From Megasphaera sp. MJR8396C (lineage in GTDB: Bacteria; Bacillota; Negativicutes; Veillonellales; Megasphaeraceae): a stretch of 64,000 bases of DNA. Under the pieces are notes generated by a model. That model saw only the letters and a program-made list of their open reading frames with translations. It ran no database searches and had not been told where the DNA came from. Position numbers and translations under genes: made by a program. Positions 43,805-53,210 of the stretch are shown in pieces (the stretch's first letter is position 1; the number at the start of each line of letters is the position of its first letter). Location: contig NZ_KQ958206.1 of NCBI RefSeq assembly GCF_001546855.1, positions 64,104-128,103 on the forward strand. The letters are read 5' to 3'.

Positions 43805-45973
43805 ATGCCAGATTTTACAGATGCTCAATATTATTTAAATCGCGAATGCACGTGGATCAAATTCAACGAACGGGTTTTGCGCGAAGCCATCGTTCCTTCG
43901 AACCCTTTGTTGGAACAGCTGCAGTTCATTGCCATTGCGTCTTCGAACTTGGATGAATTCTTCATGATCCGCGTCGCCGGCGTCAAACACCTCGTCGAAA
44001 GCGGTGTCAAACATATCGATATTGCCGGCATGACTCCGCCGGAACAGTTCGATGCCATCCAGTCCATGGTCCACGAGCTCGTCGCCGACCAGTACCGCTA
44101 TTACGATGGTATTCAGCAGAAATTGCAGGATCACGGCATTCATTTTATCGGCGTCGACGACCTCAACGAAGACCAGCACATGTGGCTCGACGAGTTCTTC
44201 GGCCGTGAAATCTATCCCGTCGTTACGCCCATGGCTGTCGACTCCAGCCATCCGTTCCCGTTCCTGTCCAGCCTCAACCTGGACCTGGCCGTCCTCCTTC
44301 GCCGCAAGCACGGCGACCCGTCGGTCAAGACGGCCATTTTGCCGGTGCCGTCGTCGGTCATCGACCGCATCATCGAAGTCCCGCAGAGCGTATCGCCCGT
44401 AGGCGAGCAGGCCGAAGGTCATCAGTTCCTCTTTTTGGAAGATATCATCGCTGCCTATGCGGACCGCTTCTTCCTCGGCTGTGATATCTTAGAAGTAGCG
44501 CCGTTCCGAATCACCCGCGACGCCGACCTTGCTATCGACGACGATGTAGAGGACCTTCTGGTCGAAGTCGAAAAGAGCCTGAAGAAACGCCGCAAGGGGG
44601 CCGCCGTCCGCTTGGAACTGGCCGCTTCCTCGAGCCGCATGATCCGCGAACTCCTGCGCGATGAGCTGCAGCTTGAAGAACGGGATATCTACTATATCCC
44701 CGGACCGCTCGACTGCAAGGTGTTCTTCTCCTTTGTCGGCATCGAAGGCTTCGACGAGCTGCGCTATCCGCCGGTGAAGCCCCAGCCTTCGTCGGAACTG
44801 GCGGCTATGGGCAGTACCGATATCTGGTCGGCCATTGCCGAACGGGATATCATGGTGCACCATCCGTATGAAACCTTTGAAACGGTAGAATACTTCATTC
44901 ACCAGGCCGCCATCGACCCGGACGTCCTGGCCATCAAACAGACCTTATACCGCGTCAGCAGCCAGTCGCCGATCATCGCAGCCCTGGCTCAGGCCGCTGA
45001 AAACGGCAAGCAGGTTACGGTCCTGATGGAAGTCAAGGCCCGCTTTGATGAAGAAAACAACATCCTCATGGCCCGCAAGCTGGAAAAAGCCGGCTGCCAC
45101 GTCATTTATGGCATCATGGGCCTCAAAACGCACTCTAAAATCACCCTCGTCGTCCGCCGGGAAGAAGACGGCATCCGCCGCTACGTCCACTTGGCGACGG
45201 GCAACTATAACGGCAAGACGGCCCGCATCTATACCGACGTCGGTATCTTGACGTCCAATACTCTCATCGGTGTCGACGCCTCGGCTTTCTTTAACCTCTT
45301 GTCGGGCTACTCCGATCCTCCGGAATGGAATAAACTGGCCGTAGCGCCCCTGAACCTGCGGGAAACGATCTATCAGGAAATCGACCAGGAAATCGCCTGG
45401 GCTAAAGCCGGAAAGAAAGCCCTCATCGTGGCTAAGATGAACTCCCTCTTAGACAAAGAAGTCATCGCCAAACTGTATGGAGCCTCGGCAGCTGGCGTCA
45501 AGATCCGCCTTATCGTTCGCGGCATCTGCGTCCTTCGTCCGGGCCTTCCTGGTATCAGTGACAACATCGAAGTTCACAGCATCGTCGGCCGCTTCCTGGA
45601 ACACAGCCGCTTATTCTACTTCTATAACGGCGGCAGTGAAGACGTCTTCATTTCCTCGGCAGACTGGATGCCGCGAAACCTCAATGAACGCGTCGAATTG
45701 ATGACACCTGTCGAATTTGCGCCTCATAAAGAACAAATCAAGCACATCCTGAAACTGTATTTTGACGACAACGTCAAGGCCTACGCCATGAATCAGGATG
45801 GGTCGTACCGTTATCTGGCCGATGAACGGACGGGTAAAGCGGTTAACGCCCAGGATACGTGCCAGCGCGAAGCGGAAAAGCTGCCAGCGCACCGCAAGCG
45901 TAAAGTGCGGCAGCTGCGCAATATCGTCCTTCGCCCGCGTCCGACGGATCCGACGGAACAGGGAGACGACTAA
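43805..45973 (+). CDS. ppk1: Polyphosphate kinase Ppk1
   Basis: Ppk1 builds polyphosphate from ATP. The 722-residue protein has the N-terminal YLNRECTWIKFNERVL, the middle SNLDEFFMIRVAG, and two PLD-like catalytic domains with autophosphorylated histidine in GLKTHSKITLVVRRE and with HLATGNYNGKTARIYTD; the C-terminal domain holds GRFLEHSRLFYFYNGG. All conserved residues are present. It is the second gene of the operon with the degenerate Ppx-like protein. Confidence 0.96.
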   Translation: MPDFTDAQYYLNRECTWIKFNERVLREAIVPSNPLLEQLQFIAIASSNLDEFFMIRVAGVKHLVESGVKHIDIAGMTPPEQFDAIQSMVHELVADQYRYYDGIQQKLQDHGIHFIGVDDLNEDQHMWLDEFFGREIYPVVTPMAVDSSHPFPFLSSLNLDLAVLLRRKHGDPSVKTAILPVPSSVIDRIIEVPQSVSPVGEQAEGHQFLFLEDIIAAYADRFFLGCDILEVAPFRITRDADLAIDDDVEDLLVEVEKSLKKRRKGAAVRLELAASSSRMIRELLRDELQLEERDIYYIPGPLDCKVFFSFVGIEGFDELRYPPVKPQPSSELAAMGSTDIWSAIAERDIMVHHPYETFETVEYFIHQAAIDPDVLAIKQTLYRVSSQSPIIAALAQAAENGKQVTVLMEVKARFDEENNILMARKLEKAGCHVIYGIMGLKTHSKITLVVRREEDGIRRYVHLATGNYNGKTARIYTDVGILTSNTLIGVDASAFFNLLSGYSDPPEWNKLAVAPLNLRETIYQEIDQEIAWAKAGKKALIVAKMNSLLDKEVIAKLYGASAAGVKIRLIVRGICVLRPGLPGISDNIEVHSIVGRFLEHSRLFYFYNGGSEDVFISSADWMPRNLNERVELMTPVEFAPHKEQIKHILKLYFDDNVKAYAMNQDGSYRYLADERTGKAVNAQDTCQREAEKLPAHRKRKVRQLRNIVLRPRPTDPTEQGDD

Positions 45974-45974
45974 A

Positions 45975-46003
45975 TTGACAATGCCTGCGGCCTTTGCTAA
46001 AAT
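45975..46003 (+). promoter_or_regulatory. Strong promoter of the G5/3D protein gene
   Basis: A consensus TTGACA, 17 bases, TAAAAT. The minus-35 begins two bases after the ppk1 stop codon. Confidence 0.75.
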
Positions 46004-46030
46004 GGTAGGAAACGTTTTAGGAGGCATGGC

Positions 46031-47032
46031 ATGGACTGGAAAAAATTCAGTATACTGAGCTGGAAGCGAAAAGGGCCGATCACGCAGATGTATGCGACGA
46101 TGATCGCCCTCTTGATCCTCGTTTCGCTGACCGGTTTCATCGATAAAGGCAAATCCGTAACCCTTGTCGCCGACGGGACGACCCGCCAGGTGTATACCCA
46201 CGCCGTCAATGCCGAGGCCTTGCTGCGTGAGTATAACATCGACATGGGGGATAATGATGAAGTCACCTTGTCGACGCCGGAACTCGATGACGGCAGTTAC
46301 GTCAAGGTGCGCCGCGCCATTCCCGTGACCCTCGTCTATCGGGGTCAGTCGCAGACCGTATATACGGCCAAGCGAAACACTCAGGAAGTCGCTGAACAAT
46401 ACGGCTATTCGAAGGAAAAATACCGCCCTTACGGCGATATTCAAAAGCCGCTGCAGGCAGGGCAACAGATCGTTATCGGCAACGTGTCGCGTAAGACGAT
46501 CACCGAAGACGATGTCGTGCCCTATGCCGTAGAAAGCATCCCTGACGAATCCTTAGGGCAGGGAGAAGAACAAATCGTCCAAGAGGGCCAGAACGGCCGC
46601 AAGCGGGTTAAATTGAACATCGTCAGTGTCGACGGCCAGGTCGCCGATAAAGAAACGATTTCGACGGAGCTCATTTCAGAAATGCAGCCCATGGTCCGCA
46701 AAGTAGGCACCAAGGCCACGGTTGAAATCAACACCGGCTCCATTTCGCACTACCAAAAAGTCATCGCCATGGAAGCGACGGCGTATTTGCCAACTGATGG
46801 AGACGGTCTGGGCATTACCCGTATGGGGACTCGGGCCCGCTATGGCGTCGTCGCTGTCGATCCCAACGTCATTCCCTTAGGTTCGACGGTCTACATCCCC
46901 GGCTACGGCGTAGCCCGCGCCGAAGATACGGGCGGAGCCATCCTCGGCAACCGCATTGACCTCTGTATGGAAGATTACGATACGTGCATGGCCTTTGGCC
47001 GCCGCATGGTACCGGTCTATATTTTACAATAA
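46031..47032 (+). CDS. G5 and 3D domain protein (YabE/YuiC-like)
   Basis: A 333-residue membrane-anchored or secreted protein: cytoplasmic basic start, one hydrophobic helix near residues 20-40, a DUF348 (ubiquitin-like) repeat around 45-95 with DGTTRQVYTHAVNAEALL, a second DUF348/G5 region around 95-225, and a C-terminal 3D domain near 245-333 with ATAYLPTDGDG, YGVVAVDPNVIPLG and EDTGGAILGNRIDLCM. The three conserved aspartates of the 3D fold are present, so lytic transglycosylase activity on peptidoglycan is likely, as in Rpf/YabE-related proteins. TAGGAGG precedes the ATG. Confidence 0.88.
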   Translation: MDWKKFSILSWKRKGPITQMYATMIALLILVSLTGFIDKGKSVTLVADGTTRQVYTHAVNAEALLREYNIDMGDNDEVTLSTPELDDGSYVKVRRAIPVTLVYRGQSQTVYTAKRNTQEVAEQYGYSKEKYRPYGDIQKPLQAGQQIVIGNVSRKTITEDDVVPYAVESIPDESLGQGEEQIVQEGQNGRKRVKLNIVSVDGQVADKETISTELISEMQPMVRKVGTKATVEINTGSISHYQKVIAMEATAYLPTDGDGLGITRMGTRARYGVVAVDPNVIPLGSTVYIPGYGVARAEDTGGAILGNRIDLCMEDYDTCMAFGRRMVPVYILQ

Positions 47033-47044
47033 TATATGCCAGGA

Positions 47045-47074
47045 AAGAGGCCTGCTGCGGCAGGTCTCTTTTTG
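47045..47074 (+). terminator. Intrinsic terminator after the G5/3D gene
   Basis: AAGAG-gCCTGC pairs with GCAGG-tCTCTT, tetraloop-like loop, T-run. Confidence 0.9.
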
Positions 47075-47109
47075 TGCTTTGGGCTGGGCGGAGCGCGGTA
47101 TTTCACCTC

Positions 47110-47138
47110 TTGCCCTCGCTGTAGAGATGTGATATAAT
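47110..47138 (+). promoter_or_regulatory. Promoter of rpsB-tsf
   Basis: TTGCCC, 17 bases, TATAAT. Confidence 0.75.
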
Positions 47139-47144
47139 ATTCAA

Positions 47145-47262
47145 GGTTTGAATACCAAGATTCAAAATACACACGCTTGGCGAGTCCAGCACTGTGCCCG
47201 TTTTCGTAAGAGACGGGTGAAGATGGGCGATGACCGGGCGGAGGAAAAAACAGGAGGAATCA
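47145..47262 (+). promoter_or_regulatory. Putative S2-type autoregulatory leader
   Basis: About 120 bases of leader hold a CCCGT/ACGGG hairpin (near 47198-47218), a TTCAA/TTGAA stem, and GC-rich sequence that can pair around it. A ribosomal protein S2 leader often represses rpsB in bacteria. I cannot confirm the match to a known S2 leader family by eye. Confidence 0.4.
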
Positions 47263-47268
47263 CACATT

Positions 47269-48006
47269 ATGGCAGTAGTATCTATGAAACAATTATTGGA
47301 AGCCGGCGTTCATTTTGGTCACCAGACCCGCCGTTGGAACCCGAAGATGGCTCGTTTCATCTTCACCGAACGTAACGGTATCTACATCATCGACTTGCAG
47401 AAAACCGTTAAGAAAATGGACGAAGCTTACAATTTTGTCCGCGATTTGGCAGCTGAAGGCGGCAAAATCGTATTCGTAGGCACGAAAAAACAGGCTCAGG
47501 AATCGATCAAGAGCGAAGCAGAACGCTGCAACCAGTACTTCGTCAACGAACGTTGGCTCGGCGGTATGCTCACCAACTTCCAGACGATCGAAAAACGCGT
47601 AAAACGCTTGAAAACGTTGGAAAAACAGGCTGAAGACGGCACTTTCGAAGTATTGCCGAAGAAAGAAGTTACGCTCCTCAAACATGAAATGGAAAAACTT
47701 CAGAAATACCTCGGCGGTATTAAAGATATGAAAAAGCTCCCCGATGCTTTGTTCATCATCGACCCGAAAAAAGAAGAAATCGCTGTTGCTGAAGCTCGTA
47801 AACTCAACATCCCTATCATCGCTACGGTTGACACCAACTGCGATCCCGACGTTATCGACTATCCGATTCCGGCCAACGATGACGCTATCCGCGCCGTAAA
47901 ACTCTTGACTGGCAAAATCGCTGACGCTGTCCTCGAAGGCAACCAGGGCAACCAGACCGAAGCCGGTGCAGCTGAAGAAACGACGGAAGAAGCAGCTGCA
48001 GAATAA
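47269..48006 (+). CDS. rpsB: 30S ribosomal protein S2
   Basis: S2 binds late to the 30S head-body junction. The 245-residue protein starts [27 protein letters not shown] and has [29 protein letters not shown] and [12 protein letters not shown], as expected. Its C-terminal tail of about 20 residues is Ala/Glu-rich. ATG 47269 follows AGGAGGA. tsf follows after a hairpin. Confidence 0.97.
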   Translation: MAVVSMKQLLEAGVHFGHQTRRWNPKMARFIFTERNGIYIIDLQKTVKKMDEAYNFVRDLAAEGGKIVFVGTKKQAQESIKSEAERCNQYFVNERWLGGMLTNFQTIEKRVKRLKTLEKQAEDGTFEVLPKKEVTLLKHEMEKLQKYLGGIKDMKKLPDALFIIDPKKEEIAVAEARKLNIPIIATVDTNCDPDVIDYPIPANDDAIRAVKLLTGKIADAVLEGNQGNQTEAGAAEETTEEAAAE

Positions 48007-48043
48007 GATTCACTTATTCTCAGAGAATTGAATGGTTATCTAT

Positions 48044-48074
48044 AAAGGTAAGGAGCCTTCGCTTCTTACCTTTA
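48044..48074 (+). terminator. Partial terminator or processing hairpin between rpsB and tsf
   Basis: AAAGGTAAG-gAG pairs with CT-tCTTACCTTT and only TAT follows. A weak terminator here would lower tsf relative to rpsB. Confidence 0.6.
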
Positions 48075-48114
48075 TTCAAACGGTATATTAAACTTATTTT
48101 TAGGAGGAATACTC

Positions 48115-48762
48115 ATGGCTATTACAGCAGCAATGGTAAAAGAATTGAGAGAAAAAACAGGGGCAGGCATGATGGACTGCAAAAAAGCACTGACCGAAAG
48201 CAACGGCGATATGGAAAAAGCTGTCGACTTGCTTCGTGAACACGGCTTAGCTGCAGCTGCTAAAAAAGCAGACCGCATCGCTGCTGAAGGTTTGGTTTAC
48301 TCTTACATCCATGGCAACGGCCGCATCGGTGTTCTCGTCGAAGTTAACTGCGAAACGGACTTCGTTGCTCAGACCGACAACTTCAAAGCACTCTGCAAAG
48401 ATATTGCCATGCAGATCGCTGCTGCAAAACCGGCATACCTCAAACGTGAAGAAGTTCCGGCTGACGTTTTGGAACATGAAAAAGACGTTCTCCGCCAGCA
48501 GGCTCTGAACGAAGGCAAACCGGAAAAAATCGTCGAAAAGATGATCGTCGGCCGTATCGAAAAATTCTACAAAGAAAATTGCCTCCTCGATCAGGAATTC
48601 ATCAAAGATTCTGACAAAACGGTTCAGCAGGTTGTTACCGAAGCCGTCGCTAAGATCGGCGAAAAAATCGATATCCGCCGTTACACCCGTTATGAATTAG
48701 GTGAAGGCCTTGAAAAACGGAATGATGATTTCGTTTCTGAAGTAATGGCACAAGCTAAATAA
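48115..48762 (+). CDS. tsf: Elongation factor Ts (short form)
   Basis: EF-Ts exchanges GDP for GTP on EF-Tu. The 215-residue protein has the N-terminal [20 protein letters not shown] and the core [18 protein letters not shown]. It is shorter than E. coli EF-Ts (about 280) and matches the short type with one reduced core subdomain seen in Thermus and many Firmicutes. TAGGAGGA lies before the ATG. Confidence 0.96.
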   Translation: MAITAAMVKELREKTGAGMMDCKKALTESNGDMEKAVDLLREHGLAAAAKKADRIAAEGLVYSYIHGNGRIGVLVEVNCETDFVAQTDNFKALCKDIAMQIAAAKPAYLKREEVPADVLEHEKDVLRQQALNEGKPEKIVEKMIVGRIEKFYKENCLLDQEFIKDSDKTVQQVVTEAVAKIGEKIDIRRYTRYELGEGLEKRNDDFVSEVMAQAK

Positions 48763-48768
48763 GATTCC

Positions 48769-48802
48769 ATAAGAGAACACCCAACCCGTGTTCTCTTATT
48801 TT
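48769..48802 (+). terminator. Intrinsic terminator after tsf
   Basis: ATAAGAGAACAC and GTGTTCTCTTAT form a 12-bp stem and are followed by TTTTC. No clear separate promoter for pyrH is visible, so some readthrough is likely. Confidence 0.8.
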
Positions 48803-48845
48803 CTAATTGAACTATTTGCCAACATACAGAGGAGGCCCTTCTTTT

Positions 48846-49571
48846 ATGGAACCGAAAAAATATAATCGTATCGTATTGAAATTGAGCGGCGAAGCATTGG
48901 CCGGGAAACAAGGCTACGGCATCGACCCGGAAACGGTAGAAAAGATTGCCAAACAGATCGTCGAAGTCAATAAGCTCAATATCCAAGTCGCCATCGTCGT
49001 CGGCGGCGGCAATATCTGGCGCGGCCTGTCCGGCTCTGCCAAGGGCATGGATCGGGTATCGGCGGACTACATGGGCATGCTGGCCACGGTGATGAACTCC
49101 CTGGCCCTCCAGGATGCCATGGAAAAGAACGGCGTTGCTACCCGCGTTCAAACGGCGATTAATATGCAGCAGGTTGCAGAACCCTATATCCGCCGCAGAG
49201 CGATCCGCCATATGGAAAAAGGCCGGGTCGTCATCTTTGGTGCCGGTACGGGCAATCCTTATTTCTCGACGGATACGACGGCAGCCCTGCGCGCCGCTGA
49301 AATCGAAGCCGATGCCATCCTCATGGCTAAAAACGGCGTAGACGGAGTCTATGACAGCGATCCGAAGCTCAATCCCGATGCCAAGATGTATAAGCACCTG
49401 ACCTATTTGGACGTCATCAACAAGGACCTCAAGGTCATGGATGCTACGGCAACGACGCTGTGCCGCAATAATAATATCCCCATCGTCGTCTTTAATATCG
49501 ATAAACCCGGGAATATTGTCGCCGCTGCCAGCGGAAAAGATTTAGGTACTTTGGTCGACAAAGAAGACTAA
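48846..49571 (+). CDS. pyrH: UMP kinase
   Basis: The hexameric UMP kinase makes UDP. The 241-residue protein starts at ATG 48846 ([18 protein letters not shown]); GGAGG lies upstream. [41 protein letters not shown] and [12 protein letters not shown] are typical. It leads the frr-uppS-cdsA-dxr-rseP-ispG-proS run. Confidence 0.97.
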   Translation: MEPKKYNRIVLKLSGEALAGKQGYGIDPETVEKIAKQIVEVNKLNIQVAIVVGGGNIWRGLSGSAKGMDRVSADYMGMLATVMNSLALQDAMEKNGVATRVQTAINMQQVAEPYIRRRAIRHMEKGRVVIFGAGTGNPYFSTDTTAALRAAEIEADAILMAKNGVDGVYDSDPKLNPDAKMYKHLTYLDVINKDLKVMDATATTLCRNNNIPIVVFNIDKPGNIVAAASGKDLGTLVDKED

Positions 49572-49617
49572 ACGCTGTATGATATACTTATAAAAATAAA
49601 ATAAGGAAGTGATTGAT

Positions 49618-50178
49618 GTGGAAGTAAAAGAACTGCTCGCTCAGCACGAAGCCAAGATGGACAAGACGATTGAAGCGTTGAAACGGGAACTGACCTCCAT
49701 CCGTACGGGCCGTGCCAGCACGTCCCTTTTAGACCGCGTAATGGTCGATTATTACGGGACGCCGACGCCGGTCAACCAGGTTGCCAACGTATCGGCTCCG
49801 GAACCGCGGATGCTGACCATCGTTCCTTGGGAAGTGAAGATGCTCGGTGAAATCGAAAAGGCTATCTTAAAATCCGACTTAGGCCTCAACCCGAATAATG
49901 ATGGGAAAATGATCCGTTTGGAAATCCCTCAGCTGACGGAAGAACGCCGTAAGGAATTGAGCAAGAAAGTCAGCAAGGTTGCCGAAGATTCGAAAGTTGT
50001 CGTCCGCAATATTCGCCGCGACGCCAACGAACTCATCAAGAAGATGGAAAAGAAAAAAGAAATCTCGGAAGATGACAGCAAGGAAGGTCAGGAAAATATC
50101 CAGAAACTGACCGATAAAAAAATCAAGGCCATCGACGAAATCAAAGCAAAAAAAGAAAAAGAAGTCATGGCTGTATGA
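49618..50178 (+). CDS. frr: Ribosome recycling factor
   Basis: RRF splits post-termination ribosomes with EF-G. The 186-residue, all-helical and hinge-containing protein has [32 protein letters not shown] and [19 protein letters not shown] 49618 is chosen since AAGGAAG lies 8 bases before it and the length then equals the family's; GTG 49609 would give three more residues. Its stop overlaps the next start. Confidence 0.96.
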   Translation: MEVKELLAQHEAKMDKTIEALKRELTSIRTGRASTSLLDRVMVDYYGTPTPVNQVANVSAPEPRMLTIVPWEVKMLGEIEKAILKSDLGLNPNNDGKMIRLEIPQLTEERRKELSKKVSKVAEDSKVVVRNIRRDANELIKKMEKKKEISEDDSKEGQENIQKLTDKKIKAIDEIKAKKEKEVMAV

Positions 50179-50429
50179 TGGATATACGGATTTTTATTGG
50201 CATGCCGTTACGGTATGCCAAATCTGTATTACAGGAGAAAAATATTCCTTACGTCGTAGAACGGACGGTGTCGCGGTCCCACTTTTTCCACTGCGACCCG
50301 GAGCAGACCTATGTCATCCGCGCCAATGCCGGTGATGACGGTGTCATATCGCTTTTGGTCAATGACAGCCTCGAGATGAGTGAATCCGTGGCCGCCGCAC
50401 TGTCCAAAGGAGACATGCAAGATGATTAA
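50175..50429 (+). CDS. Hypothetical protein between frr and uppS
   Basis: This 84-residue protein is unrecognised. It is likely real because it overlaps frr by four bases (ATGA) and uppS by eight, leaving no room for another reading. The sequence alternates strands and helices ([18 protein letters not shown], then [19 protein letters not shown]) with one cysteine and no signal peptide or membrane segment. Conservation in this position in related genomes would confirm it as a gene. A second ATG directly follows the first. Confidence 0.6.
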   Translation: MMDIRIFIGMPLRYAKSVLQEKNIPYVVERTVSRSHFFHCDPEQTYVIRANAGDDGVISLLVNDSLEMSESVAAALSKGDMQDD

Positions 50430-51189
50430 CCTTTTTGGCAATAAAAAAGAACCTGCCCCGACGGCAGGGGAGCAGATCCTCGATAAAAACAACATTCCCC
50501 GCCATGTGGCCATCATCATGGACGGCAACGGCCGCTGGGCCAAGCGCAAGGGAATGCCGCGCAGCTATGGCCATCGTGCCGGTGCCGATACGTTGAAACG
50601 CATCGTCATCGCTGCCGATGAACTGGGCATTAAAGTCCTGACGGTCTATGCTTTTTCGACGGAAAACTGGAAGCGTCCGGAAGAGGAAGTTTCCTATATC
50701 ATGAAGCTGATGAAAAATTATCTCAGCCATAATTTACTCCAGCTCAAGGAACATAACGTGCAGCTGCATATCATCGGTGACCGGACGCGCCTTCACCCGG
50801 AACTGCAGGAAGCCTTTGCGCAGGCTGAAGCCGACATGGCCTCCAATACGGGCCTGGTCCTGAACGTCGCCGTCAATTACGGCGGCCGCTTGGAAATGGT
50901 CCAGGCCGTTCGCCGCCTGGCCGATGATGTCAAAGCCGGCCGCTGTGACGTCGGGGACATTGACGAAGACCGGCTGTCGAGCTATCTCTATACGGCACCG
51001 GACAATGACGTCGATCTGCTCATTCGTCCCGGCGACGATAAACGGGTCAGCAATTTTCTCCTGTGGCAGATGGCTTATGCCGAGTTTTGGTTTACGTCCC
51101 TTTGCTGGCCTGATTTTACGAAAGAAACGCTTGTCGAAGCTATCTCATCCTTTCAAGGCCGAGAACGTCGCTTTGGCGGTTTAAAATAA
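50422..51189 (+). CDS. uppS: Isoprenyl transferase (undecaprenyl diphosphate synthase)
   Basis: UppS condenses isopentenyl diphosphate to the C55 carrier for peptidoglycan. The catalytic aspartate lies in AIIMDGNGRWAKRKG, followed by GHRAGADTLKRIV, TVYAFSTENWKRP and IRPGDDKRVSNFLLWQMAY. ATG 50422 (255 residues) has AAGGAG 9 bases upstream. RPGDDKR replaces the more common RTSGE/RPGGE form, but the arginine and serine ligands remain. Confidence 0.95.
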   Translation: MINLFGNKKEPAPTAGEQILDKNNIPRHVAIIMDGNGRWAKRKGMPRSYGHRAGADTLKRIVIAADELGIKVLTVYAFSTENWKRPEEEVSYIMKLMKNYLSHNLLQLKEHNVQLHIIGDRTRLHPELQEAFAQAEADMASNTGLVLNVAVNYGGRLEMVQAVRRLADDVKAGRCDVGDIDEDRLSSYLYTAPDNDVDLLIRPGDDKRVSNFLLWQMAYAEFWFTSLCWPDFTKETLVEAISSFQGRERRFGGLK

Positions 51190-51209
51190 GGCAGGAAAGG
51201 TAGTTGCAT

Positions 51210-52037
51210 ATGTTGGCAAAACGAATCTTAACGGGCATCATCGGTGGTGCCTTTACCATTTTTGTAGTCTATGAAGGCAATTGGCTGTTCTTTCTGATGA
51301 TGGCCTTACTGGCCGTCGTCGCTTGGTATGAATACGGCAACATGGTCCGCAAGCTGCAGGTCGTTACAGCCGATACGGGCGGAGCCATATGGCTCTTGGC
51401 CATGCTGAGCGCTTACTGGTTCGGCAGTACGAAACTGATGTTTCTCTTGGGACTGGTTCTCTTATGCTGGCTCATGCTGCGGACGGTCTTTTTCCACGAC
51501 AAGGTAAAGCCCGTCGACAGTGCCTATGCCCTGTATGGCCTCTTATACATCGGCAGCGGATTTTTAGCCTTATTGGCCCTGCGAAGCGGGTCTGCCGTCT
51601 CCTTTATGAGCGACCACTTCAGCACGGCCATGGTAGAACCAGCTCGGTTCTTCGTTTTTTTGCTGATTTTCTCGACCTGGGCCAGCGACACGGCAGCCTT
51701 TGCTGTCGGCAAGATGATGGGCAAGGTTAAATTGTGCCCGTCCATCAGTCCCGGCAAGACCCGGGAAGGTGCTATCGGCGGTTTTGTCGGCACCCTGATT
51801 GTGGCTGTCGTATTCTCGCTGATTTTTCAATTTTCCATTCTCCACGCCCTGGCCCTGGGCATTATTATCGGCATCATGGCACCCCTCGGCGATTTGGCAG
51901 AATCCATTTTAAAAAGGGTCTCCGGCGTCAAGGATTCGGGCAACATCATTCCCGGTCACGGCGGCGTCTTGGACCGTTTCGACAGTCTCCTCTTTGCGGC
52001 GCCCGCCATGTATGTCTATTTGATGCTGGTCATTTAA
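51210..52037 (+). CDS. cdsA: Phosphatidate cytidylyltransferase CdsA
   Basis: This membrane enzyme makes CDP-diacylglycerol. The 275-residue protein has about eight hydrophobic segments and the C-terminal signature SILKRVSGVKDSGNIIPGHGGVLDRFDSL with the metal-binding aspartates; the STWASDTAAFAVGK motif precedes it. ATG 51210 is preferred to TTG 51204, which would lie too close to GGAAAGG. Order uppS-cdsA-dxr is classical. Confidence 0.95.
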   Translation: MLAKRILTGIIGGAFTIFVVYEGNWLFFLMMALLAVVAWYEYGNMVRKLQVVTADTGGAIWLLAMLSAYWFGSTKLMFLLGLVLLCWLMLRTVFFHDKVKPVDSAYALYGLLYIGSGFLALLALRSGSAVSFMSDHFSTAMVEPARFFVFLLIFSTWASDTAAFAVGKMMGKVKLCPSISPGKTREGAIGGFVGTLIVAVVFSLIFQFSILHALALGIIIGIMAPLGDLAESILKRVSGVKDSGNIIPGHGGVLDRFDSLLFAAPAMYVYLMLVI

Positions 52038-52050
52038 AAGAAGGGACGAT

Positions 52051-53196
52051 ATGAAGAAAATCTTGATTCTCGGCAGTACCGGGTCCATCGGGACCCAGGC
52101 TGTCGACGTTATCGAAGCGCATCCGGAGGCCTTTGAGCTGGTCGCCGTGGCGGCTTACGATCATTTTAAGGACGTAGCGGCTCAAATACACCGCCATGAC
52201 CTCAAGATGGCTTGTATGGTCGATGAAGGCGCTGCCGAAAAGGTGAGAAACGCTGTCGGTTCCTCGTGCCGCGTCTTTTCCGGAAACGGTGGATTGCTGC
52301 AGCTTATCGATGAATGCGGGGCGGACATGGTCCTCACGTCTCTTGTCGGGGCAGCCGGTATTGAACCGACCTTGCGGGCCATAGCGCGGGGGATGGATAT
52401 CGCCCTGGCCAATAAAGAAACCCTCGTTGCCGCCGGGGAACTGGTCATGAAGGAAGCCGCCCGTAAGGGCGTTCGCATCCTGCCCGTCGACAGCGAACAC
52501 GGCGCCATCTTTCAGTGCCTCGACGGCCGTAAGCCGGAAGAAGTTGAAAAACTGTTGATTACGGCGTCGGGCGGCCCGCATTTTCGCCGGCCCTTGGCGG
52601 ATTTTCCGTCGATTACGGTCGAGCAGTGCTTAAAGCACCCGACGTGGAATATGGGCGGTAAGATTACCATCGATTCGGCGACGATGTTCAACAAGGGCCT
52701 TGAAGTCATCGAGGCTCACTGGCTCTTTGGCATGGACTTTGACAACATTGAAGTCGTCATCCAGCCCCAGAGCATCGTCCACTCCATGATACAGTTCATC
52801 GATGGCTCCGTACTGGCTCAGCTGGGCATGCCCGATATGCGCCTGCCGATTCAGTACGCCTTTACCTATCCGGAGAGACTCCCGGTCCGCGGCGCCAAAG
52901 CCATCGATTGGAAGACCTTGGGCAGCCTGGAATTTTTCCCGCCTGACGACGCTAAATTCCCGTCCATCGGCCTTGCCTATGAAGCCGGTAAGATCGGCGG
53001 GACCATGCCCTGTGTCTTGAACGGGGCCAATGAAGTGGCCGTCTATGCTTTTTTGCGTAAGGAAATTTCTTTTACGCGCATTTTTGAAATTGTCCATACG
53101 GTTATGGAGCGGCACGATGTCACAGGCGAGGTCACCCTGGAAACGGTCCGTCAGGCCGATGCCTGGGCTCGCCGCTGTGCAGCTTCTTTATTATAG
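52051..53196 (+). CDS. dxr: 1-deoxy-D-xylulose-5-phosphate reductoisomerase
   Basis: Dxr makes MEP, the committed step of the non-mevalonate isoprenoid pathway. NADPH motif ILGSTGSIGTQAVDVI opens the 381-residue protein; LANKETLVAAG, PVDSEHGAIFQCL (metal and substrate residues) and TASGGPHF follow; HPTWNMGGKITIDSATMFNKGLE is a long family motif. All catalytic residues are present. Start AGAAGGGACGAT-ATG is 13 bases after cdsA. Confidence 0.97.
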   Translation: MKKILILGSTGSIGTQAVDVIEAHPEAFELVAVAAYDHFKDVAAQIHRHDLKMACMVDEGAAEKVRNAVGSSCRVFSGNGGLLQLIDECGADMVLTSLVGAAGIEPTLRAIARGMDIALANKETLVAAGELVMKEAARKGVRILPVDSEHGAIFQCLDGRKPEEVEKLLITASGGPHFRRPLADFPSITVEQCLKHPTWNMGGKITIDSATMFNKGLEVIEAHWLFGMDFDNIEVVIQPQSIVHSMIQFIDGSVLAQLGMPDMRLPIQYAFTYPERLPVRGAKAIDWKTLGSLEFFPPDDAKFPSIGLAYEAGKIGGTMPCVLNGANEVAVYAFLRKEISFTRIFEIVHTVMERHDVTGEVTLETVRQADAWARRCAASLL

Positions 53197-53210
53197 AAAG
53201 GTGAAATCCT

